64,000 bases of DNA from Nocardia flavorosea NBRC 108225 (lineage in GTDB: Bacteria > Actinomycetota > Actinomycetes > Mycobacteriales > Mycobacteriaceae). Numbering within the stretch: position 1 is the first letter of the stretch; every line of letters begins with the position of its first letter. Location: the NCBI RefSeq assembly GCF_001613385.1, contig NZ_BDCG01000013.1:186001-250000 (forward strand), in the 5' to 3' direction. The translations under genes were made by a program, and so were the position numbers. Below the pieces are notes generated by a model that saw nothing but the letters and a program-made list of their open reading frames with translations, did no database searches and was not told where the DNA came from. Below, piece after piece: positions 9,339 to 17,761 of the stretch.

Positions 9339-10001
9339 ATGTCTGTAGTGAAGAAGAGCGCCGTGCGCATCGCGAGCGTCGCCGCCGCGGCCGCCGCCGC
9401 TGTCGGTCTGTTCTCGACCGGCGCCGCCAACGCCGATACGTTCGTGCCGCTGCCCGGCGCCGAACTCCACCACACCCTGCCCAACGGGCTCGGGGTCACC
9501 GCCCGGATCGCCCATGAATCCGCACTGATCAACCCCTCGATGGGTTCCACCCCGCTGCACCGCAACGCCTGGGTATCGGCCAGCGCGCAGGTGGAGGTGC
9601 ACGGTGAGCACAACGGCACCAAGATCACCCCGGGTTATGTCGTGGGCTGCCAGGTCGATATCAGCGGCGGTGGCGCCAACGGCGGCGCCGACGCGACCAC
9701 CAACGGGGACACCGTCACGGGCAAACTCAGCACCGGCGGCAACCTCACCCTGGGCCCCGGCCAGGCCACCTCGTTCCTGCTCCTCGATATCGAGAAGCCG
9801 GACGTGTACGGCAACGAAGGCCATACGTTCGCCACCAAGTTCACCGGTCCCAGCGGCTCGGTGACCTGGTCCGACAGCACCATCGCCCTCAACGGATGCG
9901 GTGGCTACGCTCAGGCCCGCGCGTTCGTACGCGTCGAGGTGGCCACCGATAACGGCACCTCCGAGTTCCGTGTCTGGGGTCAGCCGTTCAGCCTCGGCTG
10001 A
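9339..10001 (+). CDS. MspA-family outer-membrane porin, second copy
   Basis: 220 residues with a 32-residue signal peptide (Ala-rich, ending AANA before DTFVPLPGA). Carries the same landmarks as the first copy: DTFVPLPG, SALINPSMG, RNAWVSASAQVEV, TPGYVVGCQVDI and CGGYAQARAFV. The two porins clearly arose by duplication but have diverged, especially in the loop around residues 115-130, which is Gly/Asp-rich here and Ser/Thr-rich in copy one; that region would alter the pore. Ribosome site GAGAGGG is well placed. A strong hairpin terminator follows, so the two porins probably form one transcription unit. Confidence 0.95.
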   Translation: MSVVKKSAVRIASVAAAAAAAVGLFSTGAANADTFVPLPGAELHHTLPNGLGVTARIAHESALINPSMGSTPLHRNAWVSASAQVEVHGEHNGTKITPGYVVGCQVDISGGGANGGADATTNGDTVTGKLSTGGNLTLGPGQATSFLLLDIEKPDVYGNEGHTFATKFTGPSGSVTWSDSTIALNGCGGYAQARAFVRVEVATDNGTSEFRVWGQPFSLG

Positions 10002-10026
10002 TCGAGCACAGCCTCGAGGAAACAGC

Positions 10027-10056
10027 GACAGCCCCGGCCTTTCGGCCGGGGCTGTC
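10027..10056 (+). terminator. Intrinsic-type terminator hairpin after the porin pair
   Basis: GACAGCCCCGGCC and GGCCGGGGCTGTC form a perfect 13-bp stem with a four-base TTTC loop, 25 bases after the second porin stop. No long T-run follows, as is common in high-GC actinomycetes. Confidence 0.85.
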
Positions 10057-10109
10057 GTCATCTCGCGGGTGCGCTGCGCCGGTGTGCCGGTGATAGCCGC
10101 CCGGGCGCC

Positions 10110-10664
10110 TCACCGTCGCCGGCGCGGCCGGCGCGGCGCGGCTGCCCGCACCACCGCAGACAGCAGGAACAGCACGAGCGCGACGGTCAGAAAGTAGATG
10201 AGCGATCCGGCCGGCCCGAAGCGCGGGAGGAACGCCATCTCCTGCCCGGTCGCCGCCACACTGTTGAGGAACGGTGCATAAGCCTGCAGGGCATAGCCGT
10301 TGGGCAGCAGACCGATCGAGTTCTCGGCCAGATGCACCCAGAACAGCACCACCGCCACGGCCGCCGCGGGGGCACGTACCAGCGAGCCGACGGCGATACC
10401 GATCCCGCAGGCGATGAATGCGTAGAGCGGTACCGCCCACAGGAACCGGAGGCCCGCCGGGCTGCCGATATCGACCGCGCCGTATACCTGCGGGAAGCGC
10501 AGCGGCAGCACCGTCATGATCAGCACCACCAGTATCAGCGTGACCAGGGCGGCGACGACACCGTAGAAGATCCAGCGGGCCAGTGCCGAGGTCCAGGCCC
10601 GGGGGAACAGTATGCGTGCGACCTTCAACCGCCACCGCGACCATCTCACCGCCATCGAAATCAT
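10110..10664 (-). CDS. Multi-pass membrane protein, ABC-2 permease-like C-terminal part
   Basis: About 184 residues with four to five hydrophobic segments; the run FLWAVPLYAFIACGIGIAVGS followed by a second core segment and a short Arg-rich tail looks like the C-terminal half of ABC-2 type permeases. There is no matching N-terminal half and no ATPase next to it, so it may be a shortened permease or an unrelated small membrane protein. Start chosen at the ATG at 10664 because longer readings run through the divergent cupin gene; an internal ATG lies at 10655. Ribosome site is weak, so the start is uncertain. Confidence 0.6.
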   Translation of the reverse strand: MISMAVRWSRWRLKVARILFPRAWTSALARWIFYGVVAALVTLILVVLIMTVLPLRFPQVYGAVDIGSPAGLRFLWAVPLYAFIACGIGIAVGSLVRAPAAAVAVVLFWVHLAENSIGLLPNGYALQAYAPFLNSVAATGQEMAFLPRFGPAGSLIYFLTVALVLFLLSAVVRAAAPRRPRRRR

Positions 10665-10682
10665 CGTCAGGAAGCCGCTGGC

Positions 10683-11042
10683 ATGACCGAAAAAACCACC
10701 AGCCCCGTAGCCACCGGCACGACCGACTGGACACCCCGCGACGGCGCCGCACCGCAGGCCCAGCGACTGCTGAGCGGTAGCGGCCTCACCATGGTCCGGA
10801 TCAGTTTCCGCCGCGGTCAGATCCTGGACGAACACCGCGCCCCCGGCCCGATCTTCGTCCAATGCCTCAGCGGCGATATCGAATTGGATGTCGACACCTC
10901 GGCCGGCCGGGAAACCCACCGGCTCCCGGCGGGATCGGTGCTCCATATCGAAGGAAGCCTGAGGCACCGGCTCACCGCGACCGACGATTCGGTGGTCCAG
11001 GTCGTCCTGCACCGCAACGTATCCGGACCGGCGCCCTCCTGA
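10683..11042 (+). CDS. Small cupin-fold protein
   Basis: 119 residues. The middle reads as a single cupin barrel: ISFRRGQILDEHRAPGPIF, a GDIELDVD strand, HRLPAGSVLHIEGSLRH and a closing VVQVVLHRN strand. Two to three histidines of the usual metal-binding set (EH, H, H) are present. It overlaps nothing and is transcribed divergently from the membrane protein with only 18 bases between starts, so they share a control region. Substrate unknown; proteins of this size often bind a metal or a small ligand or act as barrel-type regulators. Confidence 0.75.
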   Translation: MTEKTTSPVATGTTDWTPRDGAAPQAQRLLSGSGLTMVRISFRRGQILDEHRAPGPIFVQCLSGDIELDVDTSAGRETHRLPAGSVLHIEGSLRHRLTATDDSVVQVVLHRNVSGPAPS

Positions 11043-11353
11043 TCCGGCTACCGAGATCACCGGGCACCCGGAACGCTTCGGCCGGCCCCGTCCGATGTCA
11101 TGGACGCGTCCGGCCGGACTCCGCCCCCAGGGCGAGCGAACAGTACCGGAGCCCGTAGGGCAGGCAGGCTGGTCCAGGTCTCGTTGCGCCCTGGGGTCCA
11201 GGCGCGGCCGGTACGCACCGGAGGCTCCGAATTCGAACTCGCCGACGGCCACTGCCGGAATGTTCGGCGGATCAGCCGGCGCGTGGCGGGCCGCGAGCAG
11301 CGGTCCATCCGCATGGTTACCTCGGCCGGCCGGAGTATTAGGCTGGCCTGCCT

Positions 11354-11896
11354 ATGGCTATCGGCGCGACTCTGCACACCTTCGCAGTCCAACTCTCCGA
11401 CGTCGATCGCGGCGTCTACCAGGGGTTGGAGTTGCGCCTGGCCCGGCATCCGTCGGAAACCGCGGAATTCCTGGTCACCAGGCTGCTGGCCTACTCCCTC
11501 GAATACGAGGACGGAATCGCCTTCAGCGACGGCGGGGTGTCGTCCACCGATGAACCCGCCGTGCTGGTCCGGGATCTGACCGGGCAGATCACCGCATGGG
11601 TCGAGGTGGGCGCGCCCGACGCCGACCGGGTCCATCGCGGCAGCAAACTCGCCGGCCGGGTCGCCGTCTACACCCACCGCGACCCCGCGAAGGTCCTCGC
11701 GGCGCTGCCGGGGAAACGGATACACCGGAGCGAGACCATCCCGCTCTACAGCCTCGACCGCACCTTCGTCGACGCCGCGGCCGCCGCCCTGCAACGCCGC
11801 AATACGGCCACTGTGTCGGTGCTGGAACGACAGCTCTATCTCGAACTGAACGGCACCGACCTCACCACCGCGATCGACGAGCACAGACTCCTCTGA
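11354..11896 (+). CDS. yaeQ: YaeQ family protein
   Basis: 180 residues matching the whole length of E. coli YaeQ. Shared landmarks are a short beta-strand start (ATLHTFAVQLSDVDRGVY), the motif LRLARHPSETAEFLVTRLLAYSLEYEDGIAFS, DEPAVLVRD, WVEVGAPDADRVHRGSK, and VSVLERQLYLELNG near the end. YaeQ proteins adopt a fold related to the PD-(D/E)XK nucleases, with the Glu/Asp/Lys residues in the RHPSET, DEPAV and WVEVG motifs; biochemical role is not established. No operon partner: about 300 bases of non-coding sequence lie upstream and an NTF2-like gene follows. Confidence 0.88.
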   Translation: MAIGATLHTFAVQLSDVDRGVYQGLELRLARHPSETAEFLVTRLLAYSLEYEDGIAFSDGGVSSTDEPAVLVRDLTGQITAWVEVGAPDADRVHRGSKLAGRVAVYTHRDPAKVLAALPGKRIHRSETIPLYSLDRTFVDAAAAALQRRNTATVSVLERQLYLELNGTDLTTAIDEHRLL

Positions 11897-11942
11897 CCCC
11901 TGCCGTTGACATCAAGCCCACTTCAGGTTTCAGAGTTGTCGT

Positions 11943-12383
11943 ATGCATCCGGACGACGAACAGGCCATCAGGACGACGCTCGCAGCCCATACCGCGCTGT
12001 GGACGCGCCATGAGATGGACGAATGGGGCACCTACTTCACCGAGAACTCGGACTTCATCACCCACCGCGGAATCCGGTGGCGCACCCGCCAGGAAAACAT
12101 CGACGGCCACAAGGATGTCCCCGAGTCGGTGTTACCGCAGAAGAAGAACTACACCCAGCAGGTGCTGGACATCGCCGAGATCACGCCCGAGGTCGCCTTG
12201 GTCCACACCCGCTGGAGCTGGCCCGGGCATCGACTGCCGGGCGCGGAAGCGCCCGAGGACCGGGGCGGCCTGATCACCTTGGTCATGGTGAAACGGCAGG
12301 GCCGCTGGCTCATCAGGGCCGCACACAATACGAGAACCAACGGCCTCGACGACTTCACTGCGGGCCGCACCACCGGCACGTAG
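11943..12383 (+). CDS. SnoaL/NTF2-like protein (SgcJ/EcaC type)
   Basis: 146 residues with an NTF2-like cone fold pattern: N-terminal helix DDEQAIRTTLAAHTALWTRHEM, a ENSDFITHRG strand, an ENIDGHKDVPESV helix, and paired C-terminal strands VALVHTRWSW and GGLITLVMVKRQGRWLIRAAHN. The closing QGRWLIRAAHNT is typical of SgcJ/EcaC family members, small proteins of mostly unknown activity, some acting on polyketide-like substrates. It lies 46 bases after yaeQ in the same direction and could be co-transcribed. Catalytic assignment not possible. Confidence 0.75.
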   Translation: MHPDDEQAIRTTLAAHTALWTRHEMDEWGTYFTENSDFITHRGIRWRTRQENIDGHKDVPESVLPQKKNYTQQVLDIAEITPEVALVHTRWSWPGHRLPGAEAPEDRGGLITLVMVKRQGRWLIRAAHNTRTNGLDDFTAGRTTGT

Positions 12384-12478
12384 CGGCGGGGCCGCGCCTT
12401 CGTCCGCACCGCACGGGGGCGCCGGTTCACCGCCGGATCGGCCCCGCCCGTGCGGAGATTCCCGGCACGGTCCGCTGA

Positions 12479-13138
12479 TCAAGGTTCGATGAGACCTGCC
12501 CGGATGGCATAGCGGGTGAGGGCCAGGCGATCACGCAGGCCCAGTTTCTGCAGGACGTTGGCGCGGTGGCGGTCCACGGTTTTCACACTGATCACCAGGT
12601 CTGTCGCGATCTCGCGCGACGAATACCCCTCGGCGACGAGTTTGACTATCTCCTCCTCGCGCGGTGTGAGCAGTGTCTGCGGAACCGGTTCGTCACGTTC
12701 GGCGCGTTGCAGCCATTCGCGGATCAGGGAATTCACGGCACCGGGATACAGATAGGGTTCGCCGCGCAGGGTGGCGCGGCAGGCTTCGAGCAGATCGCGG
12801 TCGGCGACGGATTTCAGTACGTAGCCGGAGGCGCCGACCCGTAGCGATTCGAAGAAATACTGTTCGTTGTCGTACATCGACAACATCAGGATGCGCACCC
12901 CGGGTGTGTTACGGCTGATCTCGCGGGCGGCCTGGATACCGGTCAGCCGGGGCATGGCGATATCGAGGATCGCGAGGTCGACCGGCACGGCTCCGGCCTG
13001 CTGGACGGCCTCGTGCCCATTGGCGGCTTCGGCGACCACGGTGAGATCCGGTTCGGCGTCGAGGATCATCCGCAGCCCTGACCGGACCAGTGCGTGATCG
13101 TCGGCGAGCAGGATACGAGCCGGTGCCGCTGCTGTCAT
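12479..13138 (-). CDS. NarL/LuxR-family response regulator
   Basis: 219 residues. N-terminal receiver with the acidic pair DD at 13-14, phospho-acceptor Asp59 in AILDIAMPRLTG, Ser in MLSMYD and Lys in YVLKS. C-terminal LuxR-type helix-turn-helix LTPREEEIVKLVAEGYSSREIA with the recognition helix around SVKTVDRHRANVLQKLG. Its ATG overlaps the stop of the histidine kinase gene (ATGA), so the two are translationally coupled and form a cognate pair. Output genes are not obvious from the neighbourhood. Confidence 0.95.
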   Translation of the reverse strand: MTAAAPARILLADDHALVRSGLRMILDAEPDLTVVAEAANGHEAVQQAGAVPVDLAILDIAMPRLTGIQAAREISRNTPGVRILMLSMYDNEQYFFESLRVGASGYVLKSVADRDLLEACRATLRGEPYLYPGAVNSLIREWLQRAERDEPVPQTLLTPREEEIVKLVAEGYSSREIATDLVISVKTVDRHRANVLQKLGLRDRLALTRYAIRAGLIEP

Positions 13139-14184
13139 GGCGCACTCCCTTCCCCGCGGTGCGGGATGGTCAGGCAGACCACCGTGCCGTGCCCGGGTGG
13201 TGAATCGATGGTGAGGGTGGCGTTCACGAGCAGCGCGCGTTCGCGCATCCCGCGGATGCCCGCACCGTCCTCGGCCACCCCGCCGCGGCCGTCGTCGGTG
13301 ACCCGCAGTATCAGCGCCTCCGCGCCGACGCGCAGGCTCAGCCCGACCCGGCCGGCGTCGGCGTGGCGGGCAATATTGGTCAAGCTCTCCTGCGCCACCC
13401 GATAGCAGACCAGTTCGATATCCGGCGCCAGCCGCGGCAGGTTCCGATCGACCTCGCGATGTACCCCGATCCCCGCGGTGGTGGAGAACTCACTGCACAG
13501 CGCGCTCAGTGCACTGGACAACCCGAGATCGTCGAGCACATCGGGACGCAGCCGCCGGGCGATCCCGCGGACCTCGTCCAGGCAGCCGCGCACCGTCTCT
13601 TGAGCGCCGTGCAGTACATCGACCACATCGGTGGGTGCGCGGTCGGCGGCCCGTTTCATCGACAGCAACGCCACCGTGAGACTCTGCCCGATCTCGTCGT
13701 GCAGTTCACGAGCGATGCGCTGCCGTTCGCCTTCCTGAGCGGCCAGAGCGGAGGCGCTGGCCGCGGCCCGTTCGGTTTCGAGCCGATCGACCATGGCGTT
13801 GAACGAATCGATCAGATGGGACAGATCTCCGTTACCTCGGCCGTCGACGCGGCCGCTGCGGCGCAACGGGTCGACCCGCCGCATGGAGGCGATGAGTTCC
13901 TCCAGCGGCGCCAGGCTCGTCCGGAGCAGGAAGGCGTTGGCCGTGAGGATGACCGCGAGGCCCACCGCCAGCACCGGTATCTCGGTCAACCGCACCCGCG
14001 ACGACACCGTCGCCGGTGACAGTGCGAGCACCAGCGTGCCCAGCGTGAACACCAGCCCGTTGATGAGAAAGATCCGCCGGAACAGCGCGTCCGCCGGGGT
14101 CCGGGTGTGCCGCCGGAACAGGCCGATACCACTTCCCGGACGGTCCATGACCTCAGTCTGGCCGCTGACCGCCGGGGTGTCCAT
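13135..14184 (-). CDS. Membrane sensor histidine kinase, HisKA_3 type
   Basis: 349 residues: two N-terminal membrane helices (IFLINGLVFTLGTLVLAL and LAVGLAVILTANAFLL), a HAMP-like linker ending NAMVDRLETERA, the HisKA_3 dimerisation box RQRIARELHDEIGQ with the phospho-accepting His near residue 160, and an HATPase domain with VAQESLTNIARHADA (N box), DDGRGG and GIRGMRER. The extracytoplasmic part is only a few residues long, so it probably senses within the membrane or cytoplasm. Partner is the overlapping response regulator. ATG at 14184 is used; ATG at 14148 is an alternative. Confidence 0.93.
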   Translation of the reverse strand: MDTPAVSGQTEVMDRPGSGIGLFRRHTRTPADALFRRIFLINGLVFTLGTLVLALSPATVSSRVRLTEIPVLAVGLAVILTANAFLLRTSLAPLEELIASMRRVDPLRRSGRVDGRGNGDLSHLIDSFNAMVDRLETERAAASASALAAQEGERQRIARELHDEIGQSLTVALLSMKRAADRAPTDVVDVLHGAQETVRGCLDEVRGIARRLRPDVLDDLGLSSALSALCSEFSTTAGIGVHREVDRNLPRLAPDIELVCYRVAQESLTNIARHADAGRVGLSLRVGAEALILRVTDDGRGGVAEDGAGIRGMRERALLVNATLTIDSPPGHGTVVCLTIPHRGEGSAP

Positions 14185-14320
14185 GAGGGCGGGTACCCAT
14201 TTTCCGGCCGCGGACTACACGATGCCGGCCACCACAGATGGGTGCCGGTGCCGATGGTCGGCGGCACCCTCGCTCGCGAAAACTGAATGCGAGTCGATCG
14301 GGGGCGGGAGGAGCGTTCGG

Positions 14321-14596
14321 GTGTATATCGACCGCAGCACCGTACCGGGCCAGGGCACCGTGCACCATCTGCGGACCCGCAGTGGTGACCGGTTCGCACT
14401 GGTCACCGCCGCCGACGGCGCGAAACACATCCTCGTCTACCACGGCGCAGAGGACGCACCCATCCAGTCCGTTGCCCTGGACACCGACGAGGCGGACCAA
14501 TTCGCCGACCTGTTGCACAGCGCACCGCTACCCGACCGGGTCGCCCGCCTGGAGCGGTTGGTGGACCAGCTCACCGGCGACGGGCCGCGGCCATGA
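14321..14596 (+). CDS. Antiporter regulatory subunit, KhtT N-terminal-like
   Basis: 91 residues opening VYIDRSTVPGQGTVHHLRT, followed by SGDRFALVTAADGAKHILVYH and a helix VALDTDEADQFADLL. This is the pattern of the small N-terminal domain of K+/H+ antiporter regulatory proteins of the KhtT/TrkA-related group (an R-x-x-x-PG-x-G start). The TrkA-C part is absent, so only the first domain is encoded. GTG start with GGGAGGAGC in front. It overlaps the next gene by ATGA, and that gene carries CBS domains, so the three genes to 16401 look like a regulated ion-transport unit. Confidence 0.75.
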   Translation: MYIDRSTVPGQGTVHHLRTRSGDRFALVTAADGAKHILVYHGAEDAPIQSVALDTDEADQFADLLHSAPLPDRVARLERLVDQLTGDGPRP

Positions 14597-15090
14597 CCAC
14601 GCTTTCCCCGCACGCGCGACGGGATCCTCCCATGCAAGCTCACGATATCGCCGTCCACCTGCCGACCGTCCGGCCCGAGGATCCTGTCGCAAAGGCCATG
14701 CGCCTGATGGTGGTGAACCGGCTGCCCGGCATGATCGTGGTGGACGAGGCGGACCGGCCGGTGGCCGTGCTGCCCGGTACTCAGGTGCTGCGGCTGGCGA
14801 TTCCCAGTTCCTATCAGAACGATCCGGCTCTCGTGCGCACCATCGACGAACTGAACGCCGAATTGTTCTGGCGCGAACCGGGTCATCTCACCGTCGGGGA
14901 CTGTCTCCCGCAGCACGCGCCGCGGCCGGCGGTCGTCCCGCGTGATGCAACTCTGCTGGAGATCGCGGCGTTGATGGCGCAGCGGCACAGCCCTCTGGTA
15001 GCCGTGGTGGACCGCGCGCACGCCCTCATCGGCGGAATCACCCTCGAACGATTGCTGATCAGCCTGGCCGTCGCCGGGCCCGAGGACTGA
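14593..15090 (+). CDS. CBS-domain pair protein
   Basis: 165 residues with two CBS motifs: residues ~20-70 (VRPEDPVAKAMRLMVVNRLPGMIVVDEADRPVAVL pattern) and ~110-160 (VPRDATLLEIAALMAQRHSPLVAVVDRAHALIGGIT pattern). CBS pairs bind adenosine nucleotides and gate transporters or enzymes. The gene overlaps the preceding antiporter regulatory subunit and is followed 27 bases later by a membrane permease, which it most probably regulates. ATG at 14593 gives a 13-residue tail before an in-frame internal ATG at 14632; either start is possible. Confidence 0.88.
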   Translation: MTTLSPHARRDPPMQAHDIAVHLPTVRPEDPVAKAMRLMVVNRLPGMIVVDEADRPVAVLPGTQVLRLAIPSSYQNDPALVRTIDELNAELFWREPGHLTVGDCLPQHAPRPAVVPRDATLLEIAALMAQRHSPLVAVVDRAHALIGGITLERLLISLAVAGPED

Positions 15091-15117
15091 TCCCGCCGGG
15101 CCGAGGCGAGGTAGCCG

Positions 15118-16401
15118 ATGAATCAGATCCTGGCCGTGGCCATTTTCGTCGGGGCGTTCTGGTTCATCGCGACCGAACGCGCCGACAAGGTCAAAGTCGT
15201 GCTGATCGCCGCGGCGGCCATGACGGTGCTCGGGCTGGTCCCGGGTGAGGACGTCTTCTACAACGCGCACGCCGGGATCGACTGGAATGTCATCTTCCTG
15301 CTGCTGGGCATGATGGTGATCGTCGGCGTCGTCAAACACACCGGCCTGTTCGACTTCCTGGCGATCTGGGCCGCGAAACGCTCCCGCGGCAGCCCGTTCC
15401 GCTTGATGGTGATGTTGATGATCATCACCGCGGTCGCCTCCCCGCTCCTCGACAATGTCACCATCATCATGCTGGTCGCACCGGTGACCATCGTCGTCTG
15501 CGGCCGGCTGGGTTTCGCCGCGCAGCCGTTCCTCATCGCCGAGGTCCTCGCCGCAAATATCGGCGGCGCCGCCACCCTGGTCGGTGATCCACCCAATATC
15601 ATCATCGGCAGCCGGGCGGGCCTGAGTTTCAACGATTTCCTGATCCACATGGCGCCTGCGGTGGCCGTGATCTTCGTCCTGTTCGTGCTGTTCACCCGCT
15701 GGCTGTTCCGCGCGCATCTGCGGGAACCCTCCAAGCACATCACCACGGTGATGACCTTGCAGGAGCGTCGTGCCATCACCGATCCACGGCTGCTCACCCG
15801 GTCGATGCTCGTACTGGCCGGAGTGGTGATCGGATTCGGCCTGCATTCGTGGCTGCATGTGGCGCCGTCGATCGTCGCGCTGCTCGGCGCCGGCGCCATG
15901 GTGCTGATCTCCGGGCTCGATATCCGCGATGTCCTGCGCGAAGTCGAATGGGCGACGCTGGTTTTCTTCATGGGCCTGTTCGTGATGGTGGCCGGTCTCG
16001 TGCACACCGGTGTCATCGGCCTGCTCGGTGACGCCGCCGTCGCCGCCTTCGGCGACAACCCGCTCCTGGCCTCGGGAGTCCTGGTCTTCGGGTCGGCAGT
16101 GGTGGCCGCGTTCATCGACAACATCCCCTACACGACCACCATGGCGCCGGTGGTCGAAGGGCTGGTCGAACAGACACCCGACCCGACACAGGGCCGAGCG
16201 CTGTGGTGGTCGTTCGCCTTCGGCGCGGATTTCAGCGGGAACGGCACCGCGGTGGCCGCAAGCGCGAATGTGGTCGCGCTCGGGATCGCCCAGCGGGCCG
16301 GGCAGGCGATCACATTCTGGCAGTTCACCCGATACGGCATCGTCGTCACCGCCCTCAGCAGCGTGCTCGCCTGGGCTTATATCGTCCTACGCTATTTCTG
16401 A
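15118..16401 (+). CDS. ArsB/NhaD-type ion transporter (IT superfamily)
   Basis: 427 residues and 11-12 membrane helices. Signature motifs of the ArsB/NhaD/CitMHS superfamily appear twice as expected for the inverted repeat: PLLDNVTIIMLVAPVTI with GDPPNIIIGS in the first half, and FIDNIPYTTTMAPVVE with DFSGNGTAVAASANVVALGI in the second. Close in form to the mycobacterial proteins annotated as ArsA/ArsB-like. Substrate (arsenite, Na+/H+ or organic anion) is not readable; pairing with an antiporter regulatory subunit and a CBS protein favours cation/proton exchange. No arsR or arsC is near. Confidence 0.88.
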   Translation: MNQILAVAIFVGAFWFIATERADKVKVVLIAAAAMTVLGLVPGEDVFYNAHAGIDWNVIFLLLGMMVIVGVVKHTGLFDFLAIWAAKRSRGSPFRLMVMLMIITAVASPLLDNVTIIMLVAPVTIVVCGRLGFAAQPFLIAEVLAANIGGAATLVGDPPNIIIGSRAGLSFNDFLIHMAPAVAVIFVLFVLFTRWLFRAHLREPSKHITTVMTLQERRAITDPRLLTRSMLVLAGVVIGFGLHSWLHVAPSIVALLGAGAMVLISGLDIRDVLREVEWATLVFFMGLFVMVAGLVHTGVIGLLGDAAVAAFGDNPLLASGVLVFGSAVVAAFIDNIPYTTTMAPVVEGLVEQTPDPTQGRALWWSFAFGADFSGNGTAVAASANVVALGIAQRAGQAITFWQFTRYGIVVTALSSVLAWAYIVLRYF

Positions 16402-16615
16402 CCGCAGTCCGGTACGCTCGGCGATCCGGCCCGCCCAGCTGGGTTGCGCGCTGTGGCGAGTGGCTCGCCGTCCGGGGCATCTCGGATGCTCGGGCTGGCT
16501 ACTTCCGCCGTCCAGGCGCCCGTGGCGCCACCGGCGTACCGGCTCACCGTGCATCGGCGGCCCGGTCACCGGTGCACGACACGTCGACCTGCGAACGGTT
16601 CCCGGGCAGCGGCTA

Positions 16616-17761
16616 TCAGGGGCTACCTGCCGTGTCGAAAACCGCCTTCAGGTAACGGTCGCATCGATCGGAGCCGATCAGGCCGGTCGCCATCCGGTTC
16701 ATCGTGTACGCGAAGGTGATCCGGCGGTCCAGATCGTTGACCACCATCGAACCGCCGTAACCGGACCACCAGCACACCCGCCCGCCCGGCACATACGGCG
16801 CGGTCTGCGGGTGCGGGAGGCCGTAGCCGATACCGAAGCGCAGCGGGGTCAGCAGTGCCTTGTCGATACCGTCGGCCTGCTCCCGGAAGATCAGGGCCAC
16901 GGTGTCCGGTGACAGGTAGCGCCGCCCGTCGAGCACTCCCCCGCACGAGATCAGCGATTGCACCCGGGCCACCGACCGCGCGTTGCCGTGGCCGTTGACC
17001 CCGCCGATTTCCGCCACCCGCCAGGCCGGGGTGGCGGTTTCGGCGATATCGAGCAGCGGGCTGGTGAGCGTTTTGACGAGCACGCTGTCGCGGTCGAGTG
17101 CTGTCATATCGAACTGCGTCGCTCCCGGCGGTATCAGGGTCGCGATGCGGTCGGCCTTCTCGGGGCCGGTGCCGATGGAGAAATCGGCGTTCAACGGCCC
17201 GGCCAGTTCCGCCGCGAAGAACTGCCCGAGCGTTGTCCCGGTGATGCGGCGGACGAGTTCGCCGATCAGGTGGCCGTAGTTCAGTGCGTGGTAACCCGAT
17301 GCCGTGCCCGGTTCCCACCACGGTGCCTGCGCCGCCAAGCGGGCGGCGGCGGCCTCGGCGTCGTAGATATCGGCCAGCTCGATCGGTGGCTCCCAGCCCG
17401 ATACGCCCGAGGTGTGCGACAGCAGATGCCGGACCTCGATCTCGGCTTTCCCGTGGGCGGCGAACTCCGGCCAGTAGTGGGCCACGCGTTCGTGAACGTC
17501 CAGTTCACCGCGATCGACCAGCAGTAGCGCGCACAACGCGGTCATGGTCTTGGTGACGGAGAAGACGTTCACCAAGGTGTCGGCTTCCCACGGTCTCGTC
17601 CGGGCGGGATCGGCGTAGCCGCCCCACAGGTCGAGTACCGGCTCCCCGTCGACGGTCACGCACAAGGCCGCGCCGAGCTCGGCCCGAGATTCGATCTGCT
17701 CGTCGAATACTGCACGCACCTGCGCGAATTCGTCACGGCAGAACCCCGCGGAGCCACCCAT
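16616..17761 (-). CDS. Serine beta-lactamase-fold esterase (EstB/LipL class)
   Basis: 381 residues. Class-C/beta-lactamase-related hydrolase with the SxxK motif in VFSVTKTMTALCALLL, the Tyr motif in GYHALNYGHLIGEL (YxxxNY type) and the third motif replaced by WWSGYGGSMVVN near the end, as in the EstB/LipL carboxylesterases of mycobacteria. LDLWGGYAD near the start is a family hallmark. No signal peptide, so probably cytoplasmic. The ATG lies on the stop of the upstream monooxygenase (GTGATG), so the two are coupled and could act on the same ester or ketone route (Baeyer-Villiger oxidation then ester cleavage), which is inference. Confidence 0.88.
   Translation of the reverse strand: MGGSAGFCRDEFAQVRAVFDEQIESRAELGAALCVTVDGEPVLDLWGGYADPARTRPWEADTLVNVFSVTKTMTALCALLLVDRGELDVHERVAHYWPEFAAHGKAEIEVRHLLSHTSGVSGWEPPIELADIYDAEAAAARLAAQAPWWEPGTASGYHALNYGHLIGELVRRITGTTLGQFFAAELAGPLNADFSIGTGPEKADRIATLIPPGATQFDMTALDRDSVLVKTLTSPLLDIAETATPAWRVAEIGGVNGHGNARSVARVQSLISCGGVLDGRRYLSPDTVALIFREQADGIDKALLTPLRFGIGYGLPHPQTAPYVPGGRVCWWSGYGGSMVVNDLDRRITFAYTMNRMATGLIGSDRCDRYLKAVFDTAGSP

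Noticed and set aside
12384..12452. Inverted repeat GGCGGGGCCG ... CGGCCCCGCC as a terminator between the NTF2-like and regulator genes
   Set aside because: The loop is about 49 bases, too long for a confident terminator call, although converging genes make one plausible.
14437..16005. Minus-strand open frame of 522 codons
   Set aside because: Antisense to the CBS and ArsB/NhaD genes; composition is Asp/His/Gln-rich and without motifs.
16402..16615. Possible gene between the permease and esterase genes
   Set aside because: Short Arg/Pro-rich frames on both strands, no start with ribosome site and no family.
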